A DNA stretch of 64,000 nucleotides from Bifidobacterium criceti (GTDB taxonomy: Bacteria; Actinomycetota; Actinomycetes; Actinomycetales; Bifidobacteriaceae). Below are positions 37,258 to 47,587 of this stretch, piece by piece; position 1 is the stretch's first letter, and every line of letters starts with the position of its first letter. A program made the translations under genes and the position numbers. Under the pieces are notes generated by a model, which was not told the origin of the DNA, did no database searches, and saw only the letters and a list, made by a program, of their open reading frames with translations. The stretch lies in contig NZ_MVOH01000007.1 in NCBI RefSeq assembly GCF_002286935.1, forward strand, positions 62,001 through 126,000, written 5' to 3'.

Positions 37258-38451
37258 TCAATGACGGAACGTCGCCGTCGCGAGCATCCACAGCGCCTGG
37301 TTGATGTATTTGCGTTCCTCACCTGTCAGCCCGACGTATTGCCCGAGCATGCCGGGGATGACGCGCGGACCCGCGTTCATGAGCTCGGTCGTGCTCTTGT
37401 ATCCGCTCGATGTGAGCACGCGGAACAGCGCGTCGACGCCGTGTTCGCGCTGGCGTTGCGTCATGCCGGAAAGCCATGTGTTGAGCGCGTCGTTGAATGC
37501 CTTTGAACTTGCGGACAACCCATCCTCGGCGATCTCGAAACCGTCGCCGTGCATGAGCCAGCTGAAGCACGAATGCTGCGCGAGGCCGTCCGCGTCGGAT
37601 TTGACGACGACAAGCCGCTCGCGTGGCGATTCGTTGAGCAGCATCCCGATGATCGACGAATCGGGAACGATTTTCGTGACGCGGTCGACGACCGTGCCGT
37701 ATTCATAACTGCGTACGACGTCGGGAGGGAATCCGGGGCCGTCGAACGAGTAGATGTGGCTTATGCGGTCCTTCACGTCGTCGCGCGCGTTCATCGCCGC
37801 ATAGACGCCGATGTTGCCGCCTTTCGAATGCCCGGTGAGGATGATGTCCCCGTCCCACAGCGCGGCGACGCGCTCAAGGTAGTCGGCGGCCTGCTTTTGC
37901 GCCGGCACCGGGTATTGGTAGGCCATGTTGAAATCCTCCTTCCAACCGACGAGCGAATCGTCGGTGCCACGGAAGGCGATGACGAGGGCACCGGTCGGCA
38001 GGCGGAATGTGAGCGCCGCGAACTGCGTCTGCGCGCGTTCGTCGAAGCGTTCCTCGGCGGCCGAGACGTGCACGATCGAGAAACGCGGATTGACGGCCGT
38101 CGACCGGTAGAACTCGTGTGATTCGTGCGGGTCGCCGAAGCCCGCGTGCCGTGCGATGTACGGATGCGTCGTCTCATAGGCGCCAAGCTCATGCTCGATC
38201 TGCCGCAGCGCAGGGCCTTCGAACGGCGGCTTGACGAGCGCGCGCACCGAATGGGAGAGCCGCCGCCAGTCGAACGCGCGCAACCGTTTCGTGAAACTGC
38301 CGTAGCGCTGCCGCAACCCCGCGAGCGTCGGTACGTCGGACGGGATCTTGTCATAGCTGAGCAGCGCGAACACGAGCGCGTCGGCGACGTGGAACGGGAA
38401 CTCGGAGAAATCCCTCGTTTCCGTGCGCGCGTAGTCGAGAATGTTTCCCAT
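37258..38451 (-). CDS. Mbeg1-like (DUF2974) alpha/beta-hydrolase protein
   Basis: 397 residues starting MGNILDYARTETRDFSEFPF, the characteristic beginning of DUF2974/Mbeg1-like proteins. A lipase-type nucleophile elbow is GHSKGGNIGVYAAM near residue 203, preceded by VIAFRGTDDSLVGWKEDF, the class 3 lipase-like strand and turn. ATG 38451 follows GGAGG by 6 bases. These are probably cytoplasmic esterases of unknown substrate. Conservation of Ser, Asp and His suggests an active enzyme. Confidence 0.85.
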   Translation of the reverse strand: MGNILDYARTETRDFSEFPFHVADALVFALLSYDKIPSDVPTLAGLRQRYGSFTKRLRAFDWRRLSHSVRALVKPPFEGPALRQIEHELGAYETTHPYIARHAGFGDPHESHEFYRSTAVNPRFSIVHVSAAEERFDERAQTQFAALTFRLPTGALVIAFRGTDDSLVGWKEDFNMAYQYPVPAQKQAADYLERVAALWDGDIILTGHSKGGNIGVYAAMNARDDVKDRISHIYSFDGPGFPPDVVRSYEYGTVVDRVTKIVPDSSIIGMLLNESPRERLVVVKSDADGLAQHSCFSWLMHGDGFEIAEDGLSASSKAFNDALNTWLSGMTQRQREHGVDALFRVLTSSGYKSTTELMNAGPRVIPGMLGQYVGLTGEERKYINQALWMLATATFRH

Positions 38452-38590
38452 GCCGGCCTCCCAGAACGTCCGTGGCGCAACGGGCGCCGCCGTGTTCCCA
38501 TTGTAGGGACGCACGCGTCGCCGCCATGTGCGGATACGCCATGTGCAGATACACCATGCGCAGACAGCGGCGGGCGGAAGACGGCGCGCG

Positions 38591-39781
38591 TCAGCCGCCG
38601 TAGACCTCGGTCACGAACTCACGCAGCCGCTCGACGCCACGGCGCACCTGGTCGGTCTCGAGACAATACGAGATGCGCAGATAGCCGGGCATGCCGAACG
38701 AATCGGACGGCACCATGTACAGGTCGTAGTCCATCGCCTTGCGCGCGAACGCGTTCGCGTCCTCCTCAAGCGCCTTCGGGAAGATGTAGAACGTGCCGCC
38801 CGGGCGTTCCACAGTGAACCCGAGGTCGACGAGCGCGTCGTAGATGATGTTCATGTTCGTCTCGTAGATCGACAGGTCGCTTGTGTCGTCAAGGACGCGC
38901 GCGACCGCGAGCTGGATCGTCGACGACGGGCAGTTGTGTCCTATCGTGCGGCTTATCTGCGCGAACATCGGCACGAGCAGGTCGGCGTCCGTCGCGCGCG
39001 GGTTGACGGCGACGTAGCCGATGCGCTCACCGGGGAGCGAAAGCGACTTCGAGAATGAATAGCATGTGAGCGTGTTGTCGTAGAACTTCGCTGGATACGG
39101 CTGCGTCGCGCCATCGAAGACGATTTCACGGTACGGTTCGTCGGAGATGAGGAAGATGTCGTGGCCGTATTCGCGTTGCTTCGCGCGCAGCATATCGGCG
39201 AGCGCCGTGAGCGTCTCCTCCGAATACACCGTTCCCGACGGATTGTTCGGCGTATTGATGAGGACGGCGGCCGTGTTCGCGTCGAGCGTGCGTTCGAGCG
39301 CGTCGAAATCGATCTGGAAATGTGCGGTGTCCGGCGGCACGATCTTCAGATGCGCGCCCGTGCCTTCGACATACGGTTGGTATTCGGGGAAGTACGGCGC
39401 GAATGTGACAATGTCGTCGCCCGGCTTCGTCACCGCGCGGAACGCGTGCGCGAGCGCCGCCGTCGCACCGGCCGTCGGGAAGAGGTGCGCGGCCTTGTAG
39501 TCCATGCCGAAGCGGCGGTTGAGCGAGTCCGCCATCGCCTGGCGCACCGAGAGGATGCCCATCGACGGGCTGTAGCCGTGCAGCACGTGCGGCGGCTCGG
39601 TCGAGTACAGGTCGAGCACCGCGTCGGTGAACTGCGATGGGCAGGGGACGTTCGGATTGCCGATCGAGAAGTCGAAGACGTTGTCGGCGCCGATTTCGCG
39701 TTTGCGTGCGCTTGCGCGTTCGCTTATCGAACGGATGACGGATTTCTCATTGAGCATGTCCTTGAAACGGTCGTTGATCAT
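38591..39781 (-). CDS. Pyridoxal-phosphate-dependent class I aminotransferase
   Basis: 396 residues, fold type I. The PLP lysine lies in SFSKSLSLPGERIGY near residue 235; NTPNNPSGTVY near residue 175 and SDEPYREIVFDG near residue 210 bind the cofactor. It most resembles aspartate/aromatic aminotransferases of the alpha family; the amino-acid substrate cannot be fixed from sequence. ATG 39781 follows GGAGGAA. A 76-base gap separates it from the PF06541 gene upstream on the same strand. Confidence 0.9.
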   Translation of the reverse strand: MINDRFKDMLNEKSVIRSISERASARKREIGADNVFDFSIGNPNVPCPSQFTDAVLDLYSTEPPHVLHGYSPSMGILSVRQAMADSLNRRFGMDYKAAHLFPTAGATAALAHAFRAVTKPGDDIVTFAPYFPEYQPYVEGTGAHLKIVPPDTAHFQIDFDALERTLDANTAAVLINTPNNPSGTVYSEETLTALADMLRAKQREYGHDIFLISDEPYREIVFDGATQPYPAKFYDNTLTCYSFSKSLSLPGERIGYVAVNPRATDADLLVPMFAQISRTIGHNCPSSTIQLAVARVLDDTSDLSIYETNMNIIYDALVDLGFTVERPGGTFYIFPKALEEDANAFARKAMDYDLYMVPSDSFGMPGYLRISYCLETDQVRRGVERLREFVTEVYGG

Positions 39782-39857
39782 GGGTTCCTCCGGAGTCGAA
39801 CGTCAGGGTTGTGCCCCAAGCGTACGCCGCGCGTATGTCGCGCGCGTTGCGCTTGGC

Positions 39858-40655
39858 TCAGTCGTTGTTCGTGCGGCGCGCATGGTATTTCGCGAACTGT
39901 GCGCGGATCTCGTGGAGCACATGCGGGTCGTGCGCGGTGCGCATGTGCGGGTATGCGTCGATGAGGCGGCGCTGCTGGAGGTTGAAGGTGTCGTGCACGT
40001 GCTTCGAGAATGCTTCGTTGAGATGCGTTTCGGCTGCTTCGATATGCGCGTCGGCTGCCGTGATGTCGACGTCGAGGCGCGCGATGCCGCGCTGTTTGAG
40101 GTGTTTGATGTCCGCTTCGACGTGGCCGAGGCGGCTTGACATGCTGATGAGGCCCGCGAGGGTCACGGCGACGTCGGCGAGGAGGATGACGAGGAGGACC
40201 GCGGAGACGACCGTGATGACGAGTGGGGGCACGGCGTCGAGCATCGCGATGACGTGCGGTTGCACCCACAGTTTGACGACGGTGCAGCCGAGGCCGAAGA
40301 AGATGAACCCGTTGAGGTAGACGCGGCCGTTGATGTTGAATGGCTTGTTCGAATAGTCCCACAGCCGCATATGGAACAGTTGTTCGATGCCCCACGAGGT
40401 GAAGTATTCGAGCGTGCATGAGAGCACGCCGCTGCTGAGGAACACGGCGAGGAACGTGTGCTCGCCCGGCAGCGCGTAGATCGCGAGCATCGCGCCGAAA
40501 CCGTAGATCGGGCACAATGGGCCGTTGAGGATGCCGCGGTCGACGAAGCGTTTCTTCATGACGATGTTGAGGCAGGTCTCCCACAGCCAGCCGACGAAGC
40601 TGTACAGCAGGAACCACAGGAATGTCTTTTCGATGGCGAGGAGCGTAGGCGTCAT
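39858..40655 (-). CDS. PF06541-type (CmpB) integral membrane protein
   Basis: A 265-residue protein with about five membrane segments. It opens with LWFLLYSFVGWLWETCLNIVMKK, then RFVDRGILNGPLCPIYGFGA, the signature of the family annotated as putative ABC transporter permease. A C-terminal ~100-residue cytoplasmic helical region follows. ATG 40655 is taken; GTG 40664 is an in-frame alternative and neither has a clear ribosome site. No ATPase is adjacent, and a transport role is unproven. Confidence 0.78.
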   Translation of the reverse strand: MTPTLLAIEKTFLWFLLYSFVGWLWETCLNIVMKKRFVDRGILNGPLCPIYGFGAMLAIYALPGEHTFLAVFLSSGVLSCTLEYFTSWGIEQLFHMRLWDYSNKPFNINGRVYLNGFIFFGLGCTVVKLWVQPHVIAMLDAVPPLVITVVSAVLLVILLADVAVTLAGLISMSSRLGHVEADIKHLKQRGIARLDVDITAADAHIEAAETHLNEAFSKHVHDTFNLQQRRLIDAYPHMRTAHDPHVLHEIRAQFAKYHARRTNND

Positions 40656-40950
40656 GCGTACCACGGTACCCTACGCACGCTTTGCGCGGCGAGCGGACGG
40701 CGTCGGTGTGCGTAGGTGTGCAGGTTGTGCGGCATATGCGCATCGTGCGATGTGCACCGTGCTCGGTACACAGTGTGATGCAAACGTGCTCACGTGCTGG
40801 GATGGGGGTGAACGCGGCGGCGAAGTCCGCTAGACTGTCGAAACCATGGAAAGGCGGCCACTACGGTGGCGTGGACTGAGAGCCGCGATTGCGGCCGGTC
40901 GATCATGCGCGGGCGATGATGTCCGGTGATAGGGAAGGAGCACACGAACA

Positions 40951-43576
40951 GTGTTCGGATTATTCGGCAGGAAGAACGACAAAGCGAAACGGGACGACGC
41001 GGACGCCGTCCCACAGGTACCCCCGCCGCCGGCGGGAGGCGTGGCGCCGCCCGCGCCGACACCGGTGCACACGGATAGCCGCGTCAGGCTCCTCGCACCG
41101 ATTCCCGGGCAACCGGAGGGCATGCGTGTCGGCATCGTCGACGCGCTTGAACAGCCCGAGGGCGGTCAGGGGTACATCGTTGAATTGACGGCGGCCGGAC
41201 AGATGGAGATCCTCGCATGGATCGCCGGTGACGACGCCGTGCACCCGACCGGGACGGTCCTGAGCGAGGAGCCCTCACCCCAGGACGTCGTCCTCAAACT
41301 CGACCCGTGGAACGACGGCAATCCGCGCATCGGCGCCATCTTCCTGTGGGACACGGTATACGGCGGCTTCAAGGGCGGTGATCCCGACATCCCGATCTGC
41401 ATCGGCGAATACACGGTCGACGCGGACGGCAGCGTATACATCGCGTTGTGCTCGTTCGACGTCGGCGTCTACGGGTCCTCGTCACACCGGCGCGCCGACG
41501 CGATCGCCGCATGCTGGCTCGCCGCGTGCCGCCTGCCCGCATTGCGCGGCGAACGCATCACGACGAGCTCGGGACGCTTCTCCGACTTCTTCGAGGAGAT
41601 CGAGAAGATGCCGCTGCCGGATGCGATCGACATGGTCATCCACCGTGGGACGTCGACGGCCGGGAGGGTCACGCCCGTCGAACGCGCGCTCGCGCGCCAA
41701 CTCGTCGAGATCGGCGCGCCGCAGATCAGGCAGATCGCGGCGAACACCGAATTGGGCATGCACCGCCTCGACACGACCGGGCAGTTCTGGATCACGTTCG
41801 ACGCGAATGACGTCCAGGGATTGCAGCGCGACCTCGTCATCGCCGTCGAAGGTGCGTTCAACCGCGCCGTCGAGGCGCGCGCCGTCGCCTGCACCCTTGA
41901 CAACGACCTTGGGCTGCTCTCGACGCTCGACGAGCTGCAGGCGGGATCCGCGTTCCGCCGCGCATTTGTGCGCTGGGGTGAGCACACGCGCTTCGTGCGC
42001 GGTCGCATCGATGGGCGCAATCCGTACATGGAGCTCTACGACGCGCATGCGCGGCGCGGCGGCGCATGGGAGTCGCTCACGCGCTTCGGCAACGTCGCGG
42101 AGGCGTTGCGCCTGCCGCTGCGCCTTGAATACGGCGTCGACGTCGACAACGCGTCCGGTGTGATGGCGATCGGGTTCAACGCGCCGACGGCGATGAGCTT
42201 CCCGGCGTCGCGCATCGGCGACGACGGCACGTGGATCGACATACGCGACATGCGCGGCGCGCAGGCCGCGTCCTATGCGCTGCGCCTCGCAGGATTGCTC
42301 GCCTACGTCGGGTTCACGTCGAGCATCGCGACGACGTCGGTCACGATCACCGCGCGCGGGCATGCTCACCGGGACCCCCGTGCTTTCGCTCAGGTTCGAC
42401 CGCATGGCGTTCTTCGGCGATGTGCTGCCGCATTACCTCAACGACGACATCAACGACGAGCGTTATGACGGCGATCCGGCCGCGCTCCTCGCGATGTTCA
42501 GGCCCGCCGCATCGGTCGTCGAATTCGGCGAGGACCGTGGTCTCAAAGGCATCACACCGCTGCCGTTGCCGCCGGCGATCGCCGCGCACCGCGTGCCGCT
42601 GTGGAAGGACACGCGCGCGCTGCCCGACGAACTCAAGGTGCGGCTGCGCGCCGACCGCGCGTGCGACCTCGATGTGCTCCACGACACGTCACCGATCTCG
42701 ATCGCCGACGTCGACAAGATCATCGAAAGCAACGAGGAATCGCCGATGTCCGCCGTGATCGAACTCGAATCGGTCATCATGGAACTGTCGAAACCGCTCC
42801 CCGAGGAGACACCGACGCTCAAGCCGCTCTACTGCAACAACCAAGCCGAACGCGAACTCGTCGCGCTCACCGACGATGACGACCCGGCGGCACATGCCGA
42901 CGGCGTGCCGGGCACCGACCCGGCGGCCATCCGCTACTTCCCGGTGCCGGACGCGATGTTCCGCGCTTTGACCGCCCTGTTGCGCATCAATGTCGAGAAC
43001 GGGCATGTCAAGGAGGCCGAGGAGCTCGCCGCACGCATCCACCATTACAGCAAGCTCTTCATCCCCGCGTATGTGACCGAATCGGCGCTCTATGTGGACA
43101 CGGAGACGCCGGACTGGCAGCAGGACGCGGATGTGCTCATCAAGGCGCTGCCGTACGCGGTCGACGTGAACGACATCGCGATGCTCTACTACCGCCTCGC
43201 CTATGCGATGCGCAACCTCGGCAAGGCCGACGTGTCCGCCGCATGCTATGCGATGACGCTCACGATGCCGGTGCGCTGGCTGCGCGAGCCCGCGATCGAG
43301 GAACTCGGCGAAGTGCTCGAAGGCGACATGAGCCGTGCACCCGCGATCGAGGATACGAAGCGGTTGCTGCGCGCGAACGGCATCCCCGTCGTGCCGTCGC
43401 ATGCGCTCATGCATACACTCGCGCAGAACACGATCGACCTCGTCGACGCCGGGTTCCCGCTCGCCGCGGGCGCCGGCACACGGCTGTGCGCGAGCGTCGA
43501 CCATGACGACACACTCAACTGGCTTGGCAGCACGCTCCTCTACGGCACGTACAGCGAAGACGAGATCTCGGAGTGA
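40951..43576 (+). pseudogene. Large unknown protein, first of a tandem paralogous pair, one frameshift
   Basis: I do not recognise the family. GTG 40951 follows GGGAAGGAG. After a Pro-rich linker (VPPPPAGGVAPPAPTPV), a ~450-residue alpha/beta region and a ~400-residue helical, TPR-like region align end to end with the gene at 43662. The frame changes at 42351-42360: frame one gives SVTITARG, the next MLTGTPVLSLRFD. The paralogue reads SVTVTGYRG...PVLSLAFD without a break. One extra G in GGG (42358-42360) would explain it. The intact length would be about 875 residues. There is no signal peptide, so it is probably cytoplasmic. Real mutation or base-call error are both possible. Confidence 0.7.
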
Positions 43577-43661
43577 CGAAGGAACATCAAACGGCAACAT
43601 TGAGTGACGAAGGAACACCACAAGCCGATCGATGACGATGAACGATGACAAGGAAGATGCA

Positions 43662-46298
43662 ATGACACAGATGAACGGCATGCCGCCCGCGAGCGGCTTC
43701 ACCGTCCCCCCGATCCCTGCGGTGCCGCCACCAGCCGGGGCGACGCCGATCGCCACACCACCGGCGCCCGTCGCGCCTCCCGCCGTGGCGCCCGCGGCGC
43801 CGGTGACGGGACCGGTCTACGAACTCCCGGGCCGCGGCGGCATGATCACGCTCGAAGCGCTGCCCGGACAGCCGGCCGGCGAGACGTACGCGGTGACGGC
43901 CGCGTTGCCGCAGCCCGACCATGGCCTCGGCTACGTCGTCGCGCCGGCCGCGGGTGGCGTGCACGTGCTCGCGTGGATCCGCGACGACATGAAGGTGTTC
44001 GCGACGGACCACGTCCTTGACGACGATGCGGCGCGCGACCTCGACGGCCGCGCCGACGTCTTCTTCAACGCATGGGATGAGGACAGCGACGATGAGACCG
44101 GCTCGATGCGCGTGCGCAGCGTCTTCGCGCCCGAACGCGGCGTGAGCTTCGGCGAATACGAACGGCACGGTGACAACGTGCAGGTTCTTGCGGGCGCGCT
44201 CGACTTCGGCCCCTATACGCGCGGGTCGCATGCGCTGCCGGTCCTGCTCGCGGCGAGCTGGCTGCTCACATGCCGTTTCCCGCGCCTCGCGGGACGTACG
44301 CCCGGGGCGGGGCTCGGACGCATATTCGACGAGTTCCGGACCGTGACGGACGCGCCGGTCGCCGACGCGATCGACGCGATCGTATGGAAAGGCGCCGTGC
44401 ATGCGGACGAGGCCGCGCCGATCGACCGTTTCGCCGCGCGTGAGCTCATCGAGGCGGGCGCGGCCGCGCTGCGCCCCGTGAGCGCTCGCGAACCGTTGCA
44501 CTACATCATCGTCGGCGGCACGAACCTGTTCTGGGCCGTGTTCAACGGTGCGATGGCGACCGAGGACCGCCACGTCGTGCTCGCCGTCGAATCGGCCCTG
44601 AACCGTTTCGCCGCGGTGCAGCGCGCCGCGGACGCGAAGGACAACGACAACGGTTTCGTCACGTCGCTGAGCGAAGCCGAATGCTACGAAGCGGTGCGCA
44701 GGCGCGACCATATCTGGTCACAGCACATGGCGCACATCCTCGACTACACGGACGTCAACAACCGCTTCGCGCGCATCAACGACGCACAGGCGGCGGCCGG
44801 CGGCATCTGGGACACGTTGACGCGCTTCATCACGATCGGCGAATCGCTCGTCCTGCCGCACCGCCTCGAATACCGCGCGGACGTCAACACCGCGACCGGA
44901 GAGATGGCGGTCATCTTCTCCGCCCCCGACGAAACACAGTTCCAGTCGAGCGATTGGCGCGACGGGCACCTCGTCGACGTGCGCGCGATGCGCGCCGCAC
45001 ACGCGGCGGCGTATGCGCTCGAACTCGCGGGACTCTTCGCGCAGATGGCGTTCACGGCGGGGCCGCACGTCACCTCGGTGACCGTGACCGGCTACCGTGG
45101 ATCGCTCTACAAAACCGAGGATCCGGTCCTTTCACTCGCGTTCGACCGCGCGACGTTCACCGCGCAAGTGCTGCCGCTCTACACCAACGGCGCATTCGAC
45201 GACCCCACACTCGACGACGACCCCGCGCGCGTCATGCCGATGCTGCGTCCCACATCGTTCGCGCTCAGCTTCAACGCGCGCCGCGGCCTCGACGTCATCA
45301 CACCACTGCCGGTGCCGCAATCGCTCCTCGCGAACCGTACGCCGCTGTGGGCGGACAAGCGTCCGCTGCCGCCGGAACTCGGCGCGCTGCTGCGCGCCGA
45401 CACGGCGAGCGACCTCGACATCCTGCACGATACGGGATCAATCAAGGGATCGGAGATCCTCGACCTGCGGCGTGACAGCGAAACGGACACGCCCGTCGGC
45501 ACCTCGATCGAACTCGAATCCATCATCATGCAGATCGAGATGAACGAACAGGCACCCGCGAACGAAAAGCCGCTCTATTGCGAGAACCCGACGCAGCGGC
45601 TCCTCGTCTCACTCGTTGACGACGGACCGCACAACCGCTATTGGAAGGCACCCGACGCGCTCTACAACGCGCGCGTCGGCCTCACCCACATCTACCGCGA
45701 CGACGGCGACTATGCGGCCGCGACCGCGCAGGCGCAGGCGATGGAGCGGATGGCGCCGACGTGTGCGTCCGCGTATTGCGAGGAAGCGGTCGTGCACGCG
45801 GACAACGACGATTACGCGGCGGCCGCGCGCGTGCTCAAGTTCGCGTTGACGATCGCCGTCGTGCGCGACGACGTCGATTTCCTCTATTACAGGCTCGCGT
45901 ATGCACTGTGGCAGACGGGCGACCGCGAATCGGCGGCCGCATGCTATGCGCTGCGCACGGTGAAGAGCGCATCGTACGAACCGTCCGCGCGGCGTGAGGT
46001 GGCGGAACTGTGCGCCGAACTCGGATGGGACGGACTGCCCGACCGTGAGAAGGCCGAAGCGCGGCTGCGCGAGATCGGTGTGCCGATCGCGCCGCAGGCA
46101 CGTGCGATCGACGTGCTCGCGACGTCCGCGATGCAACTCGTCGACATGGGCTTCCCGTGCGCGGCGGACGCGGCCGTCGACATCCTCGCGAACTCAATCG
46201 AAGGCGACGTGCTGCGGTTCCTGCGGCAGTGCCTGCGCTACGGCGTGCTCAACGCGGACGACGTGCTCAAAGCCGAACGCGGCGAGGACGCGGCGTAA
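43662..46298 (+). CDS. Large unknown protein, second of a tandem paralogous pair
   Basis: 878 residues, family not recognised. ATG 43662 follows AAGGAAG by 5 bases; ATG 43632 is in frame but lacks a site. A Pro/Ala-rich N-terminal linker of ~65 residues (VPPIPAVPPPAGATPIATPP) precedes the alpha/beta region. From about residue 630 to the end a helical region follows (KPLYCENPTQRLLVSLVDDG ... YYRLAYALWQTGDRESAAACYAL), with TPR-like spacing. It aligns along its whole length with the preceding gene, pointing to a local duplication. The helical repeats suggest protein-protein scaffolding. No enzyme motif is visible. Confidence 0.7.
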   Translation: MTQMNGMPPASGFTVPPIPAVPPPAGATPIATPPAPVAPPAVAPAAPVTGPVYELPGRGGMITLEALPGQPAGETYAVTAALPQPDHGLGYVVAPAAGGVHVLAWIRDDMKVFATDHVLDDDAARDLDGRADVFFNAWDEDSDDETGSMRVRSVFAPERGVSFGEYERHGDNVQVLAGALDFGPYTRGSHALPVLLAASWLLTCRFPRLAGRTPGAGLGRIFDEFRTVTDAPVADAIDAIVWKGAVHADEAAPIDRFAARELIEAGAAALRPVSAREPLHYIIVGGTNLFWAVFNGAMATEDRHVVLAVESALNRFAAVQRAADAKDNDNGFVTSLSEAECYEAVRRRDHIWSQHMAHILDYTDVNNRFARINDAQAAAGGIWDTLTRFITIGESLVLPHRLEYRADVNTATGEMAVIFSAPDETQFQSSDWRDGHLVDVRAMRAAHAAAYALELAGLFAQMAFTAGPHVTSVTVTGYRGSLYKTEDPVLSLAFDRATFTAQVLPLYTNGAFDDPTLDDDPARVMPMLRPTSFALSFNARRGLDVITPLPVPQSLLANRTPLWADKRPLPPELGALLRADTASDLDILHDTGSIKGSEILDLRRDSETDTPVGTSIELESIIMQIEMNEQAPANEKPLYCENPTQRLLVSLVDDGPHNRYWKAPDALYNARVGLTHIYRDDGDYAAATAQAQAMERMAPTCASAYCEEAVVHADNDDYAAAARVLKFALTIAVVRDDVDFLYYRLAYALWQTGDRESAAACYALRTVKSASYEPSARREVAELCAELGWDGLPDREKAEARLREIGVPIAPQARAIDVLATSAMQLVDMGFPCAADAAVDILANSIEGDVLRFLRQCLRYGVLNADDVLKAERGEDAA

Positions 46299-46314
46299 AC
46301 GACGCCGCTTGTCT

Positions 46315-46410
46315 CGCAGTGCGGTACGCTTGGGCGCCTCCCACCGTACCGTGATGCGGCAAATTCCGCACCACGGTACGGTGGGAGGCGCCCAAGCGTA
46401 CCGCACTGCG
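46315..46410. repeat. Long Family C palindrome, 45-base arms
   Basis: Arms 46315-46359 and 46366-46410 mirror with one mismatch; loop CAAATT. The outer part is CGCAGTGCGGTACGCTT, as in other Family C copies; the inner part GGGCGCCTCCCACCGTACC is particular to this copy. Confidence 0.85.
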
Positions 46411-46437
46411 GAACTTGTGCATATATGCGATAAAGGG

Positions 46438-46463
46438 AGGCCGGGACCGTTAGGTCCCGGCCT
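46438..46463. terminator. Terminator hairpin
   Basis: AGGCCGGGACC / GGTCCCGGCCT stem, loop GTTA, followed by TTCT. It lies between the convergent 43662 and PfkB-like genes. Confidence 0.8.
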
Positions 46464-46546
46464 TTCTGCATGGGTGTACTCACGGTAAGTCTTGTCGGGC
46501 GCACGGCGACGGCCGTACAGGCCGCATCCGCCGCGCACCACCATCA

Positions 46547-47587
46547 TCAATCGGCGAGCTTCTCCTTGATGAACGCGGTCGCCTCGTCATACCCCGGACA
46601 TACCGGGACACCATTGACGTTGTGCGCGATCGCGAGCGCCGCGGCCGCATTCGCGATCTGCACACTCGCCTCAAGATCCCACCCCTCGGCGAGGAGCGCA
46701 CACAGCGCACCCGTATGCACCGGTCCGGCGGAACGAATGTGCGTCGCCTTCGTCGGGAATCCATCGATATGCATGACACCTTCGCCATGCTGACGTATCC
46801 ACGCGCCGCGCGAACCCGCACGCAGCACAACAGGCGCGCGCAGCACATCACTCAGCGACGTGCACAACGCGAGCATCGATTCGTCGAATCCACCCGACAC
46901 GCGCATCGTCGGCGTCTCATCGATGTCGATCGCGAGACAATCGGCGAGCGAACGCGCCTGCTGGCGGTTCATCGACCATATCGGGCGCGCGAGGATGAGC
47001 GTTTCGAGCAGCTGAGTGTTCACGAGACGCAACGCGCTCGTCGGATTGAGCACGATGCGGAACGTACGTGCGTCAGGTTGGCATTCGGCGCGTGTGAGGA
47101 ACTTCTGGACGGCGACGGCACCATCGTTCATCAACGCGTTGCTGCTGATATGGACGACGTCGCCCTTCTGCGGATGGATGTCCTTGTACGCGTCGGCGTC
47201 ACCGCGCGACTCGGCGCCATGGTGCGCGACATATGCCTTGTGTTCGCCATCGGAGAGGATGATGCGCAGACCATTGTCCTGGTTCGGCAACGTGCGCCCT
47301 GTATGCGCGATATGCGCGCGGCGGAGCGCGCTTGCGATGCAGTCGGCCCACGGTCCCGTGCCGAGCATGCTCGCAAGTTCGGTGTGCGCGCCCATGCGCG
47401 TCGCCGCGTCGAGCACTTGGAAACTGCCTCCTACGCACCGTGTCACGTTGCTCGCTTCGATGAAACGGCCCGCCTCGGGCATCTGTGGGACGTGCATGAG
47501 CATATCGACCCACGTCTGCCCAAGAGAGAACACGGTGGGCTCATGGTCACGCTGTGCGCGGATCTTGTTGACGATGTCACTGAGCAT
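46547..47587 (-). CDS. PfkB-family carbohydrate kinase-like protein, catalytic Asp apparently lost
   Basis: 346 residues with ribokinase-family fold markers: VFSLGQTWVDMLMHVP near the N-terminus and GGSFQVLDAATRMG for the di-glycine sugar site. The C-terminal anion-hole/catalytic motif, normally DTxGAGD, reads HIRSAGPVHTGAL at residues ~283-295. The catalytic Asp position is Pro289 (codon 46721-46723). This predicts a non-catalytic or altered kinase, unless the alignment is shifted. ATG 47587 follows AAAGGAAG. It is divergent from rpmB. What substrate it binds is unknown. Confidence 0.78.
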   Translation of the reverse strand: MLSDIVNKIRAQRDHEPTVFSLGQTWVDMLMHVPQMPEAGRFIEASNVTRCVGGSFQVLDAATRMGAHTELASMLGTGPWADCIASALRRAHIAHTGRTLPNQDNGLRIILSDGEHKAYVAHHGAESRGDADAYKDIHPQKGDVVHISSNALMNDGAVAVQKFLTRAECQPDARTFRIVLNPTSALRLVNTQLLETLILARPIWSMNRQQARSLADCLAIDIDETPTMRVSGGFDESMLALCTSLSDVLRAPVVLRAGSRGAWIRQHGEGVMHIDGFPTKATHIRSAGPVHTGALCALLAEGWDLEASVQIANAAAALAIAHNVNGVPVCPGYDEATAFIKEKLAD

